From assembly GCF_000192435.1 (NCBI RefSeq), contig NZ_AEUD01000003.1, forward strand, positions 124,001 to 188,000: DNA of 64,000 nt. The letters are read 5' to 3'. This document shows, one piece after another, positions 19,484-29,922 of this stretch. The notes beneath the pieces were generated by a model. The model saw only the letters and a list, made by a program, of their open reading frames with translations. It did not search any database and was not told the DNA's origin. Positions within the stretch are counted from its first letter, which is position 1, and each line of letters starts with the position of its first letter. Origin of the DNA: Gordonia neofelifaecis NRRL B-59395. Lineage in GTDB: Bacteria; Actinomycetota; Actinomycetes; Mycobacteriales; Mycobacteriaceae. A program made the position numbers and the translations under genes.

Positions 19484-20410
19484 CAGCGGGCTGCCGTCGT
19501 TCGGGGCGGGAACACTCAACGATCCGGAACTCACCGCAGCGCTCAAGTCGCTGGAGCTCACCGTGCGTCGCAAGCTCGACGGGGTGCTGCAGGGCGAGCA
19601 TCTCGGTCTGATCCCCGGACCGGGATCGGAGCCCGGCGAAGCACGCGAGTACCAGCCGGGCGACGACATCCGTCGGATGGAGTGGTCGGTGACCGCCCGC
19701 ACGGGCACGCCGCACGTCCGCCAGATGGTCGCCGATCGTGAACTCGAGACGTGGTTCGTCGTCGACGCGTCGGCGAGTCTCGATTTCGGCAGCGTCGGCC
19801 GCAGCAAACGTGACATCGCGATGGCGGCGGCGTCGGCGATCGTGCATCTGACGGCGGGTGGCGGTAACCGGCACGGGGCGATCATCGTGACCGGTGACGA
19901 CATCGTCCGGGTACCCGCCCGGGCGGGGCGTGCGCACGATCAGGCGCTGCTCAAGGCGATCGCCACCACCAGGCGGAGCGCACCGGGTGTGCGGGGCGAT
20001 CTCGACGCCGGCCTGGAGGCCCTACGACGACCGCTGCGCCGGCGCGGCCTGGCAGTGGTGATCAGCGACTTCCTCGGCGAGATCGACTGGGCGCGGTCGT
20101 TGCGTGCGATCGGCGCGCACCACGATCTCCTCGGCGTCGAAGTCCTCGATCCGCGCGACGTGGAGCTGCCGGCGGTGGGACCGGTGACCCTGCGCGATGC
20201 CGAGTCCGGCGAGATCGTCGACATCGATGTGACCGCGCAGGTGCGGGCCGACTACGCGCGGGCCGCAGCCGAGCACCGCGCCGACGTGCTGCGGACGTTC
20301 CGCAGTGCGGGCGGTCCGGTGCTGTCGCTGCGCAGTGACCGCGACTGGCTGGCCGACACCGTGCGGTTCGTCGGCATGCGACGGCGCACGATGGCCGCGG
20401 GGGCGCGCTG

Positions 20411-20411
<1 letters not shown>
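19473..20411 (+). CDS. DUF58 domain protein of the MoxR system
   Basis: This 312-residue soluble protein carries the DUF58 signature REYQPGDDIRRMEWSVTARTGTPHVRQ, followed by a VWA-like fold with FVVDASASLDFG in the metal-site position. It is encoded between moxR and a VWA membrane protein, matching Rv1480. It overlaps moxR by 11 bases at the 5' end and the VWA gene by one base (TGATG), so translation is coupled. Likely a partner of the MoxR ATPase; molecular role not established. Confidence 0.9.
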
Positions 20412-22154
<1,743 letters not shown>

Positions 22155-22212
22155 CCGCCGACTCGGCGCCAGACCTCTCTTCTTCTCTTCCCGACCCGGA
22201 CAGGAGCTTCTC

Positions 22213-23046
22213 GTGAGCGGAATCCTCGCAGGCAAGACCATTCTGGTGACCGGCATCATCACCGATGCCTCGATCGCCTTCCACACCGCCAAGGTGGCCC
22301 AGGAACAGGGCGCCACGGTGATCATCACCGGCATTCCGGAGCGGCTCCGGCTGATCGACCGGATCGCCAAGCGCCTGCCGCAGGAGGTGCCCCCGGCCAT
22401 TCCTCTCGACGTCACGGATGAGGAGAGCCTCGGTGCCCTCGCGGACAAGGTGCGCGAACTCGCTCCGCAGGGCATCGACGGTCTGGTGCACTCGATCGCC
22501 TTCGCTCCGAAGACCCTCATGGGCCCGGACGCGCTGCCGTTCCTCGAAGGCCCCGGCCCGGACGTCGCGAAGTCGTTCGAGATCTCGGCCTGGAGCTATG
22601 CGTCCCTCGCGCGAGCCGCGTTGCCGGTCATGAACGAGGGCGGATCGATCGTCGGCATGGACTTCGATCCGCGCACCGCGCTCCCGGACTACAACTGGAT
22701 GGGCGTCTCGAAGGCCGCGCTGGAGTCCGTGAACCGCTACGTCGCCCGCGAGGTCGGCGAGGCGAAGCGCGTCCGCTCGAACCTCGTGGCCGCCGGTCCG
22801 ATCAAGACCCTGGCAGCCAAGGCGATCTCGGGGACGGCCACCGACGACGCGAAGAAGCTGAACATGCTCAACGAGTACTGGGACGGCGCGTCGCCGATCG
22901 GCTGGAACGTCGACGACCCGGGCGTGGTCGGCACCAGCGTCTGCGCTGTGCTCTCCGACTTCCTGCCCGGCACGACCGGCTCGATCATCTATGTCGACGG
23001 CGGCGCGAGCCACAACACCTGGTTCCCCGAGAACTTCCTCGGCTGA
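22213..23046 (+). CDS. inhA: Enoyl-ACP reductase InhA
   Basis: NADH-dependent reduction of the trans-2-enoyl chain in FAS-II; the target of isoniazid-NAD and ethionamide-NAD adducts in mycobacteria. The 277-residue protein keeps the cofactor loop [11 protein letters not shown], the VHSIAF strand that corresponds to the Ser94 site, and catalytic Tyr160 and Lys167 (YNWMGVSK). It is slightly longer than the 269-residue M. tuberculosis enzyme, with a C-terminal extension [14 protein letters not shown] 22213 has CAGGAG eight bases before. Operon with fabG1 and hemH, as in mycobacteria. Confidence 0.96.
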   Translation: MSGILAGKTILVTGIITDASIAFHTAKVAQEQGATVIITGIPERLRLIDRIAKRLPQEVPPAIPLDVTDEESLGALADKVRELAPQGIDGLVHSIAFAPKTLMGPDALPFLEGPGPDVAKSFEISAWSYASLARAALPVMNEGGSIVGMDFDPRTALPDYNWMGVSKAALESVNRYVAREVGEAKRVRSNLVAAGPIKTLAAKAISGTATDDAKKLNMLNEYWDGASPIGWNVDDPGVVGTSVCAVLSDFLPGTTGSIIYVDGGASHNTWFPENFLG

Positions 23047-23047
23047 C

Positions 23048-24109
23048 GTGCGTCAGAACTCCGGGAACAGCAGCGCGTTCGACGCGCTGCTGTTCCTCTC
23101 GTTCGGCGGTCCGGAGCGACCGGAGGACGTGCGGCCCTTCCTGGAGAACGTGACGCGCGGTCGCGGCGTGCCGCCCGAGCGGCTCGACGAGGTGGTCCAG
23201 CACTACCTCCACTTCGGCGGCGTCTCGCCGATCAACCGGCTCAACCTGACGATGATCGACGACCTCCGCGCCGAACTCGAACGTCGCGGTCGGAATCTCC
23301 CGATCTATTTCGGCAACCGGAACTGGCACCCGATGGTCGCCGACACGACGCAGCGGATGTACGACGACGGCCACCGGCGCGTGCTGGTCTTCCCGACGTC
23401 GGCGTGGGGCGGGTACTCGGGCTGCAGGCAGTACCACGAGGACATCGCCGGCGCCCTGGCACACATCGAGGATCCGGCGGTCGTGCTGCGCAAGCTCCCG
23501 CAGTTCTGCGCCGAGCCGAAGTTCGTCGAGGCGGCGGGCAACGCACTGCGCTCGGCGCTCGCCGAATTCGCCGCCGCGCATCCGGGCACGGCGCCGCGCG
23601 TGGTGTTCACCGCGCATTCGATTCCGGAGTCGGCGGATCGCAGCGCGGGTCCGGCCGCCGACGGCGGCCGTCTCTACTCGTCGCAGATCACGGCTGCCGC
23701 GCAGGCCGTCGCCCGGGAGCTGGAGCTCGACGACTACGACGTCGTCTGGCAGTCGCGGTCCGGACCGCCCCAGATTCCGTGGCTCGAGCCCGACATCTGC
23801 GATCATCTGCGCGACCTCGCCGCTCGCGGGACCGCAGGCGTCGTCGTGATGCCGATCGGATTCATCTCGGATCACCTGGAGGTGATCTGGGATCTCGACT
23901 CCGAGGCGCGGGACCTGGCGGCCGACCTCGGGCTGTCGTACCTGCGCGCTCCGACCGTCGGCACCGACCCGGTGTTCGTCTCGCTCATCGCCGACCTGGT
24001 CGAGCGGTTCGCGGACGGCGGGGGAGACGTGACCGCGATGGGGTGCGGCGACAACGGCGCGCTGTGCCGCCCGGATTGCTGCGTCCCGGCCCGGCGGCCG
24101 GGCCGATAG
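23048..24109 (+). CDS. hemH: Ferrochelatase (coproporphyrin type)
   Basis: Inserts Fe2+ into (copro)porphyrin in heme synthesis; actinobacterial members act in the coproporphyrin-dependent route. The 353-residue protein shows LLFLSFGGPERPEDV, the catalytic His in FTAHSIP and Glu in SDHLEVIWDLD. Cys126 (SGCRQY) and C-terminal Cys333, Cys340, Cys344 and Cys345 (GCGDNGALCRPDCC) fit the [2Fe-2S] cluster of actinobacterial ferrochelatases. GTG 23048 begins one base after the inhA stop, so translation is probably coupled; no separate ribosome site is visible. Also called cpfC. Confidence 0.94.
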   Translation: MRQNSGNSSAFDALLFLSFGGPERPEDVRPFLENVTRGRGVPPERLDEVVQHYLHFGGVSPINRLNLTMIDDLRAELERRGRNLPIYFGNRNWHPMVADTTQRMYDDGHRRVLVFPTSAWGGYSGCRQYHEDIAGALAHIEDPAVVLRKLPQFCAEPKFVEAAGNALRSALAEFAAAHPGTAPRVVFTAHSIPESADRSAGPAADGGRLYSSQITAAAQAVARELELDDYDVVWQSRSGPPQIPWLEPDICDHLRDLAARGTAGVVVMPIGFISDHLEVIWDLDSEARDLAADLGLSYLRAPTVGTDPVFVSLIADLVERFADGGGDVTAMGCGDNGALCRPDCCVPARRPGR

Positions 24110-24112
24110 CCT

Positions 24113-24181
24113 GCATCCGCGTGACCCGCCGCCAGACGCGGTGTTCGGAACACCGCGTCTGACGGCGAACCACGCGGATGC
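24113..24181. terminator. Very long imperfect palindrome between convergent genes
   Basis: Two 34-base arms (24113-24146 and 24148-24181) pair at 30 of 34 positions around a one-base centre; the inner 13 pairs, CAGACGCGGTGTTC on the left, are nearly perfect. It fills the gap between the stops of hemH and the DUF3097 gene and can terminate both. Confidence 0.75.
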
Positions 24182-24188
24182 GGGTCGC

Positions 24189-25016
24189 TCAGTCGGGCTG
24201 ATCCACCGTCACGAAATCGATCAGCTCTTCGACACTGCGCAGGAGCGGGACCTCCAGGTCCCGGAAGCTCGACACGCCGCCCAGCACTCGTCGCCAGCCG
24301 TCCTGCGGTGTGCCCCAGCCGAGTGCGTTGCAGATGCCGGTCTTCCAGTCGGTGCCCATCGGGATCACCGGCCACGCGTCGATGCCGACGGACGCGGGCT
24401 TCACGGCCTGCCAGACGTCGATGTAGGGATGACCGCAGACGAGCACGTTCGGTCCGACCTCGGCGGTCAGCTTCGCCTCCTTCGAACCGGCCACCAGATG
24501 GTCGACGAGGACGCCGGCGCGCCGGTGCGGAGCGGGTTCGAATTCGGCGAGGGCCTCGTCCAGGTTGTCGAGCCCGTCGAGGCTGATCACCACCACGCCC
24601 TCGCCGCGGAGGTCGTCGCCCCAGACACGCTCCAGAAGGGTCGCGTCGTGGACGCCCTCGACGAAGATTCGGCTGGCACGGGCGGTCCGCGCCCGCTGTT
24701 TGGGCGCCACGCGGGAGCCCGAGGCGGTACGCGTCGGCGCGGCGGGTCCGCGACCGCGAGGCCGGACCAGCGTCACCGGCTTCCCGTCGATCAGGAACGC
24801 CGCCGGATACATGTGGAAGACGCGTGTCTGCCCGCGTCGATCCTCGAGGCGGACCATGTCGCCTGCGTAGCTCTTCTCCATTCCGACGACGGCGCCGCAG
24901 AACCCGGTGGCCGCGTCTTCGACCACCAGATCGCGTTCGGCGGCGACCTCTGGCGCCTTCGGCTTGGTCTTGCGGGGCGAGGACAGCACATCGCGGCCGT
25001 AACGATCATCGAACAC
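24189..25016 (-). CDS. DUF3097 family protein (Rv1486c-like)
   Basis: This 275-residue actinobacterial protein of unknown biochemical function contains a central segment SRIFVEGVHDATLLERVWGDDLR and VVISLDGLDNL, which resembles a TOPRIM-like nucleotidyl fold (acidic residues E and DxD-like), followed by CGHPYIDVWQAVKP and IPMGTDWKTGIC. Position next to hemH, convergent, is the same as Rv1486c. Start GTG 25016; a TTG three codons upstream is possible. No membrane or signal segment. Confidence 0.85.
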   Translation of the reverse strand: MFDDRYGRDVLSSPRKTKPKAPEVAAERDLVVEDAATGFCGAVVGMEKSYAGDMVRLEDRRGQTRVFHMYPAAFLIDGKPVTLVRPRGRGPAAPTRTASGSRVAPKQRARTARASRIFVEGVHDATLLERVWGDDLRGEGVVVISLDGLDNLDEALAEFEPAPHRRAGVLVDHLVAGSKEAKLTAEVGPNVLVCGHPYIDVWQAVKPASVGIDAWPVIPMGTDWKTGICNALGWGTPQDGWRRVLGGVSSFRDLEVPLLRSVEELIDFVTVDQPD

Positions 25017-25100
25017 GATTCTCAAGGTTAGGGGAGGCGCCGCGGTCCGCGGGCGCGACGCTCCGGCGGCCGGTGAAACCACGAGTACGCTGACTCCTCG

Positions 25101-25880
25101 ATGACCAGTTCTCCTCTCGCCCTGATGCGCGCGTGGCCGGCGAGCGCCGTCGCCGTGTGGGCCGCCGCGCGCGACGCGGGACGTTGCGCGGCCGACGACG
25201 TCCTGCACACCCTGCACGACTACGCGCAGGTCCACGAACTCGATCCGGGCGGCGACGCACTGGCGCTCCTCGCGACGGTGTCCGGGAACGCGCACATGTG
25301 CGTCCGGATGCCCGCCGCCGGCGATGCGCAGGGGCTGCCGCCGGACCGCGCCACGGACGCCGCGATGACTGCGGGCGAAGTGATCCTGATCGACGACCGC
25401 GCCGCCGGCGCCACCGGCCCGACGCGCCCGCTGGCGCTGGTGCCGTTCGGCACGGCCGAGCGCTGCCGGTGGCAGTCGATGAGATACGACGCCGAGTTCG
25501 CGGTCGATCAACTGCTGTCGGACGGTCCGCTCGGCGAGATCGAGTATGAACTGCGGGAGGCGACGGGCGACGCCGCAACGATCATCGGGGCCCTCAGCGG
25601 TGCCCGGGCGGCGTCGCCCGCGGATCTTCGCGATGCGCTCGCGGCTCGGGTGGCGCATGCGCGGATCGACCTGCCGCCGCACGACAATCCGAGGATCGAC
25701 CGAGTGCTGGCCAGTTCAGCGCAGATCGACGCGATCGTCTCCCTCACCGGGGCCGGTGCGCTCGGCGACTCAGGGTCTCAGGTGGCCTCCGCGGACGACC
25801 AGCTCCGGCGATTGTCGGCCCTGTCTCGTCGGGCGCGATCAGCCGCGGTGAACACGCTGATCGTCGAGTACTCCCGCTGA
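25101..25880 (+). CDS. Conserved hypothetical protein
   Basis: This 259-residue protein is rich in Ala, Asp and Arg without signal peptide or membrane helix. The start MTSSPLALMRAWPASAVAVWAAARDAGRCAADDVLHTLHDYAQVHEL and the tail LRRLSALSRRARSAAVNTLIVEYSR look like folded helical regions. I recognise no catalytic motif. Good codon periodicity and a lone ATG after a short divergent gap with DUF3097 support a real gene. Convergent with the small membrane protein that follows. Confidence 0.65.
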   Translation: MTSSPLALMRAWPASAVAVWAAARDAGRCAADDVLHTLHDYAQVHELDPGGDALALLATVSGNAHMCVRMPAAGDAQGLPPDRATDAAMTAGEVILIDDRAAGATGPTRPLALVPFGTAERCRWQSMRYDAEFAVDQLLSDGPLGEIEYELREATGDAATIIGALSGARAASPADLRDALAARVAHARIDLPPHDNPRIDRVLASSAQIDAIVSLTGAGALGDSGSQVASADDQLRRLSALSRRARSAAVNTLIVEYSR

Positions 25881-25912
25881 CGCGACCGGTGGTCGGGTCA
25901 CGGGGTTCTCGC

Positions 25913-26470
25913 TCACATACCCGCCAGCCAGCCGACACCTGCGAAGCTCGCGGCCCACAGCACCGAGGCGAAGGTGCCGAGGATGAACTGCTCGCTGGCG
26001 TGCGGAGCCCGCAGTTCGGAGAACCGCGCAAGGCTCTTGACTGCGAGAATGATGCCGAGGCCCGCGGGCCAGGCGAGCAGTAGCGACACGGCGACCGCGG
26101 TGCGTTCGAGAACGCCGATGACACGTCCGCCGCGCAGCGGCGCGTCCGGCTCGTCGTCGTGGTTGTCCGCGCGCGTCGGAATGCCGCCCAGCGCGAGAAC
26201 GATCCGGACGGCGCTCGAACCGGTGGTCGCCGCGGCGATCACCGCCGCGATCTGGACGGCGACGAGAGCGGCGCCCGACATCGGGTCGGTCGTCGCGGCG
26301 ACGAGCGCGGCGCTCGCGAGCAGGACGACGCTGACCGCTGCCGCGAGTGCGTCGGCGCGCAGCACCGCGGCGTCGGTGCGATCCGGGTCGTCGACCAGGC
26401 GACCGCGGACGAGCGACGCACCCGCCGCGGCGACGACGGCGAGCACGAGCAGCGTCAGAATCGCGATCAT
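25913..26470 (-). CDS. Small integral membrane protein, partner of the HTH gene
   Basis: This 185-residue protein has about five hydrophobic helices (near 3-20, 43-60, 65-95, 118-140 and 165-182). The C-terminal part LLLAWPAGLGIILAVKSLARFSEL...ASEQFILGTFASVLWA resembles the C-terminal half of DUF3307-type membrane proteins; this is pattern recall. It overlaps the preceding SatD-like gene by four bases (ATGA), so the two are translated together. Function unknown; the pair looks like a regulator plus membrane effector. Confidence 0.7.
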   Translation of the reverse strand: MIAILTLLVLAVVAAAGASLVRGRLVDDPDRTDAAVLRADALAAAVSVVLLASAALVAATTDPMSGAALVAVQIAAVIAAATTGSSAVRIVLALGGIPTRADNHDDEPDAPLRGGRVIGVLERTAVAVSLLLAWPAGLGIILAVKSLARFSELRAPHASEQFILGTFASVLWAASFAGVGWLAGM

Positions 26471-27054
26471 GCGATCCCCCCGTCGGCACAGCGCAGGAGG
26501 CGCACCAGCAGGTCTTCCGCGGGCTGCTGCACATCCCAGCGAGCGTGGCGCACTCGCAAAGACATCGCTTGGGGCGAGATGTTCAGGAGTCCGGCGGCGG
26601 CCGACTGGGTCATGCCCTCGGCGACGAGGCGGACGGCCTCACGTCCGGCGTCCGAGCGGTCGGCGAGCAGGTCGAGAAGGAGCCAGGCCGCGGTCTGCGC
26701 GTGGCCGCACCACTCGGATTCGCCGAACACGCTCAGGTGCCAGCGGTTCCGCTTGGCGCTCTCGACGGCGTCGCGGGCTGAGACGAACGCCTCACCGCGG
26801 CCGGCTCGGGTCTGATCGGGCAGTGGATCCTCGACTGCTCCGACGCCGATGCCGACGCTCCAACTGCCGGAGTCCGCGAGGTCGAGCGCGGTCGACGCCA
26901 CCTGCTCGGCGCCGTCGAACACGGCTTGGACCTCGTCTCCGGCGGTTCGCTCGAAGGCTCGGAGCATCCCGGGCATCCGTCCTCGTGCCAGTATCTCCGG
27001 CACCCGATCACGATCGGTGCGGCTGCCGCGCTGATCAGCGGTCAGAACGAACAT
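26467..27054 (-). CDS. SatD-like protein with C-terminal helix-turn-helix
   Basis: This 195-residue protein's N-terminal half (FVLTADQRGSRTDRDRV, FERTAGDEVQAVF, SWSVGIGVGAVEDPLPDQTRAGRGEAF) resembles the SatD family, which has a nucleotidyl-cyclase-like core, including a TAGDEVQ motif. The C-terminal part AVRLVAEGMTQSAAAGLLNISPQAMSLRVRHARWDVQQPAEDLL is a sigma/LuxR-like HTH. The gene overlaps a membrane protein gene by four bases. Two inverted repeats of the same design stand upstream (27099-27145), so autoregulation is likely. Function unknown. Confidence 0.7.
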   Translation of the reverse strand: MFVLTADQRGSRTDRDRVPEILARGRMPGMLRAFERTAGDEVQAVFDGAEQVASTALDLADSGSWSVGIGVGAVEDPLPDQTRAGRGEAFVSARDAVESAKRNRWHLSVFGESEWCGHAQTAAWLLLDLLADRSDAGREAVRLVAEGMTQSAAAGLLNISPQAMSLRVRHARWDVQQPAEDLLVRLLRCADGGIA

Positions 27055-27098
27055 GCTGCCCCCTCTGCGTCGTCGAATACGCCTAACACGAGCCTATA

Positions 27099-27145
27099 TC
27101 AAGTCTTATAACTTGAGAAGGCGCATATCAAGCATTCTCGCTTGA
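27099..27145. promoter_or_regulatory. Tandem inverted repeats TCAAGY-N6-RCTTGA
   Basis: TCAAGT-N6-ACTTGA (27099-27116) and TCAAGC-N6-GCTTGA (27128-27145) have identical architecture and each follows an ATA or ATAT. They lie 45 to 91 bases upstream of the SatD/HTH start; the second one runs into the 3' end of the TVP38 gene. They are likely operator sites for this operon. A third copy of the design is at 38445-38462. Confidence 0.65.
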
Positions 27146-27898
27146 ATTCTCTGGCGCGACAGGCAGCCGCGTGTCGATGACGAGTCCGATCACGCCGACG
27201 GAGAACAGCACGGCGGACAGCAGCAAGCTGATCGGACTGGCCTCGCCGGTGAGGGCGTTGCCGAGGAAGATCAACGCCGCATTGCCCGGCGTCATCCCGA
27301 CGACGGTCGCGAGCACGTACGGCAGGAACCGGATTCCGGACAACCCGGAGAGGTAATTCAGCAGTGAGAAAGGACACACCGCGATCAGTCTCAGTGAGCC
27401 GACCGCGAGCCATCCCCGACGCTGCAATCGGTACTCGATCGCGGCGATCGCCGGGTGCCGGAGATACGGCTGCACACGCTCCCGACCGAGTCGCCGCGCG
27501 ATCAGGAACGCGGAGACGGCGGCGATCGTCGACGACACCGTCGCTCCGACGAAGGCGACGGCCGGGGGAAACAGGACGCCGGCCGTGACGGTGAACGCGG
27601 TGCGGGGGATCGGTCCGATCGGGATCACGGCGTAGGCCAGGAAGAACAGCCAGAAGAACCAGGGTCCCAGGGAATCCGACCAGGTCCGGGCGGTGGCGAT
27701 CGACGGCAGCGGAACGAAGTAGGCCGCGATGAGCAGGGCGACTACGAGGCCCATCACGATCGCGCCGCGAATCACCGCAGCGCGGGTGGCGGACGGTCGG
27801 CTGGTCGTCGTCGGGATCGCCGGAAGTCCGGCGGAGTCCCCGTCGAGCTCTACCGGAATCTCGGCCGGTCCGGCCCCCCGCGGTGAATTGCTGCGCAC
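27128..27898 (-). CDS. TVP38/TMEM64 (DedA-like) membrane protein
   Basis: This 256-residue protein has about six hydrophobic segments and the family core FVGATVSSTIAAVSAFLIARRLGRERV, LLNYLSGLSGIRFLPYVLATVVGMTPGNAALIFLGNAL. Members are thought to act in membrane lipid or polyprenyl-phosphate handling. Position beside mutA matches Rv1491c. The GTG at 27898 is a reasonable start, leaving a 50-residue polar N-terminus; the exact start is uncertain because no clear ribosome site is seen. Divergent from mutA across about 110 bases. Confidence 0.82.
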   Translation of the reverse strand: MRSNSPRGAGPAEIPVELDGDSAGLPAIPTTTSRPSATRAAVIRGAIVMGLVVALLIAAYFVPLPSIATARTWSDSLGPWFFWLFFLAYAVIPIGPIPRTAFTVTAGVLFPPAVAFVGATVSSTIAAVSAFLIARRLGRERVQPYLRHPAIAAIEYRLQRRGWLAVGSLRLIAVCPFSLLNYLSGLSGIRFLPYVLATVVGMTPGNAALIFLGNALTGEASPISLLLSAVLFSVGVIGLVIDTRLPVAPENSSENA

Positions 27899-28011
27899 GG
27901 AGGCCCATTTTACGGGCTGGATCACATCCCGCAGAGTCGCCCGAGCGTTTGATCGGTTATCGTTCCCTACGACGAAACTCAGATGGTCGAGCTTTGGAGG
28001 TAGGCGAGCCG

Positions 28012-29922
28012 ATGACGGCAAGTGACGACCCCGTGCAGCCACGCAGTGCGCAGGCTCTGCAGCAGGCGTACGACGATTGGTCCGCTGCGGCCGCCGCGGT
28101 GCTGGCGAAGTCGCGCAAGGTCTCCGTCGAGGAACTGCCGAGCACCGCCGAAGCGCTGCTCTCGACGCACACCGGCGACGGGACCGTGGTGCGTCCGCTG
28201 TACACCCGGAAGGACGAGCTCGCCGAAGTCGGCCTGCCCGGTCAGTTCCCGTTCGTACGCGGCGCCGACCCCGTCCGCGACGTGAACGTCGGCTGGCGGG
28301 TCACCGAGCGATTCGGCGACGAGGGCGGTTCGGCCGCCGACGTGAACGAGCAGATCCTCGACGCCGCGGCCAGCGGCACCAGTGGACTGTGGCTGAAAGT
28401 GGGCGGCGAGATCCCCGTCACCGACATCGCCGCGCTGCTCGAAGGCGTGTACCTCGATCTCATGCCGGTGACACTCGACGCGGGCGCAGACGGCATCGCC
28501 GCAGCCCGCGTCTACCTCGAGGCCCGGACCGCGGCGCCGGTCGCGCCGGAGGCCGCGCCGTCGACCGTCGCCAACGTGCAGAGCCTGGGTCTGTCGCCGT
28601 ACACCGCGGCTTTCTCGGGTCGGCCCACCGTGGACATCGCCGAGGCCACCGCCATCGCCGCGTCGGCACCCGTGGGCGTGCGCGCCTTCCGCGTCGACGG
28701 CACCGACTTCAGCCAGGCGGGCGCGAACAACCCGCAGGAGCTCGGCTTCGCAGTCGCCGCGGCCGTTGCGCACATCCGGGACCTGGTGGCGGCCGGCGCG
28801 ACCACCGCTTCGGCCCTCGGCCAGGTCACGTTCGCGGTATCCGTTGACGACGACCAGTTCGCGGGCGTCGCCAAACTCCGCGCGCTCCGCGCCGTGTGGG
28901 CCCGCGTGGCGGAGGTGCTCGGCGAGCCCGAGGCCGGCGCCGCGGTGACCCACGCGGTCACCGATCTCGCGATGCTGACCCAGCGTGATCCGTGGGTGAA
29001 CATGCTCCGCTCGACCGTCGCCGCGTTCGGCGCAGGCGTCGGCGGCGCGGACCAGGTCACCGTGCTGGGCTACGACGCCGCACTGCCGGAGAGTGAGCGC
29101 TCGTCGAGCGCCTCGTTCTCTCACCGCATCGCCCGGAACACCCAACTGCTGCTGCTCGAGGAGTCGAACCTGGGACGCGTCCTCGATCCGGCGGGCGGCT
29201 CGTGGTTCGTCGAGTCGCTGACCGCAGATCTCTCGGCTGCGGCCTGGGACGTCTTCACCGAGGTCGAGCGTCGCGGCGGCTACCAGTCGGCACTGGCCGA
29301 CGGCTGGGTCGGCGAGCAGATCGCCGAGTCCCTCGCCGCCCGCGACGTCAAGGTGGCGCACCGCACTGCTCCGCTCACCGGCGTCAGCGAGTTCCCGAAC
29401 ATCGACGAGACCGCGCGACCGGCCGGCACCGCTGCGACGGTCGACGTCGCCACCGCCACGCCGAAGCTGGCGCGTGCGGCGCGCCAGTTCGAGGCGCTGC
29501 GCGATCGCGCCGACGCCGCAGCCGCGGCCGGCGCTCGGCCCAGTGTGCTGATGATCCCGCTCGGCAGCGTCGCCGAGCACAACGGTCGGACCACGTTCGT
29601 CTCGAATCTGCTTGCCGCGGGCGGTATCTCGGCGATCAACCCGGGACCGGTCGACGCCGAGCAGATCGCGGACCTGGTCGCCGGGAATGCGTCGACGGTC
29701 ACCGTGCTCTGCGGCACCGCGAAGCGGTACGCCACTGACGGCCCGGCGGCGCTCGCCGCTGCTCGTGCCGCGGGTGCCGGTCGGGTCCTGCTCGCCGGCC
29801 CCGACCGCGAATGGCCCGAGGGCGCCGATCCCGTGGACGGCTCACTGCGCGTCGGTATCGATGCCGTGGCGACCCTCACCGAACTTCTCGACCATCTGAC
29901 CGGCGGGAGCGTATCCGCATGA
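28012..29922 (+). CDS. mutA: Methylmalonyl-CoA mutase small subunit
   Basis: This 636-residue beta subunit of the B12-dependent mutase interconverts methylmalonyl-CoA and succinyl-CoA. It has the TIM-barrel mutase domain ([53 protein letters not shown]) and a degenerate C-terminal B12 domain lacking the DxHxxG cobalt ligand, as expected for the small subunit. ATG 28012 has GGAGG 11 bases upstream. Its stop overlaps the mutB start (ATGA). Used for odd-chain and cholesterol-type propionyl-CoA metabolism. Confidence 0.95.
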   Translation: MTASDDPVQPRSAQALQQAYDDWSAAAAAVLAKSRKVSVEELPSTAEALLSTHTGDGTVVRPLYTRKDELAEVGLPGQFPFVRGADPVRDVNVGWRVTERFGDEGGSAADVNEQILDAAASGTSGLWLKVGGEIPVTDIAALLEGVYLDLMPVTLDAGADGIAAARVYLEARTAAPVAPEAAPSTVANVQSLGLSPYTAAFSGRPTVDIAEATAIAASAPVGVRAFRVDGTDFSQAGANNPQELGFAVAAAVAHIRDLVAAGATTASALGQVTFAVSVDDDQFAGVAKLRALRAVWARVAEVLGEPEAGAAVTHAVTDLAMLTQRDPWVNMLRSTVAAFGAGVGGADQVTVLGYDAALPESERSSSASFSHRIARNTQLLLLEESNLGRVLDPAGGSWFVESLTADLSAAAWDVFTEVERRGGYQSALADGWVGEQIAESLAARDVKVAHRTAPLTGVSEFPNIDETARPAGTAATVDVATATPKLARAARQFEALRDRADAAAAAGARPSVLMIPLGSVAEHNGRTTFVSNLLAAGGISAINPGPVDAEQIADLVAGNASTVTVLCGTAKRYATDGPAALAAARAAGAGRVLLAGPDREWPEGADPVDGSLRVGIDAVATLTELLDHLTGGSVSA

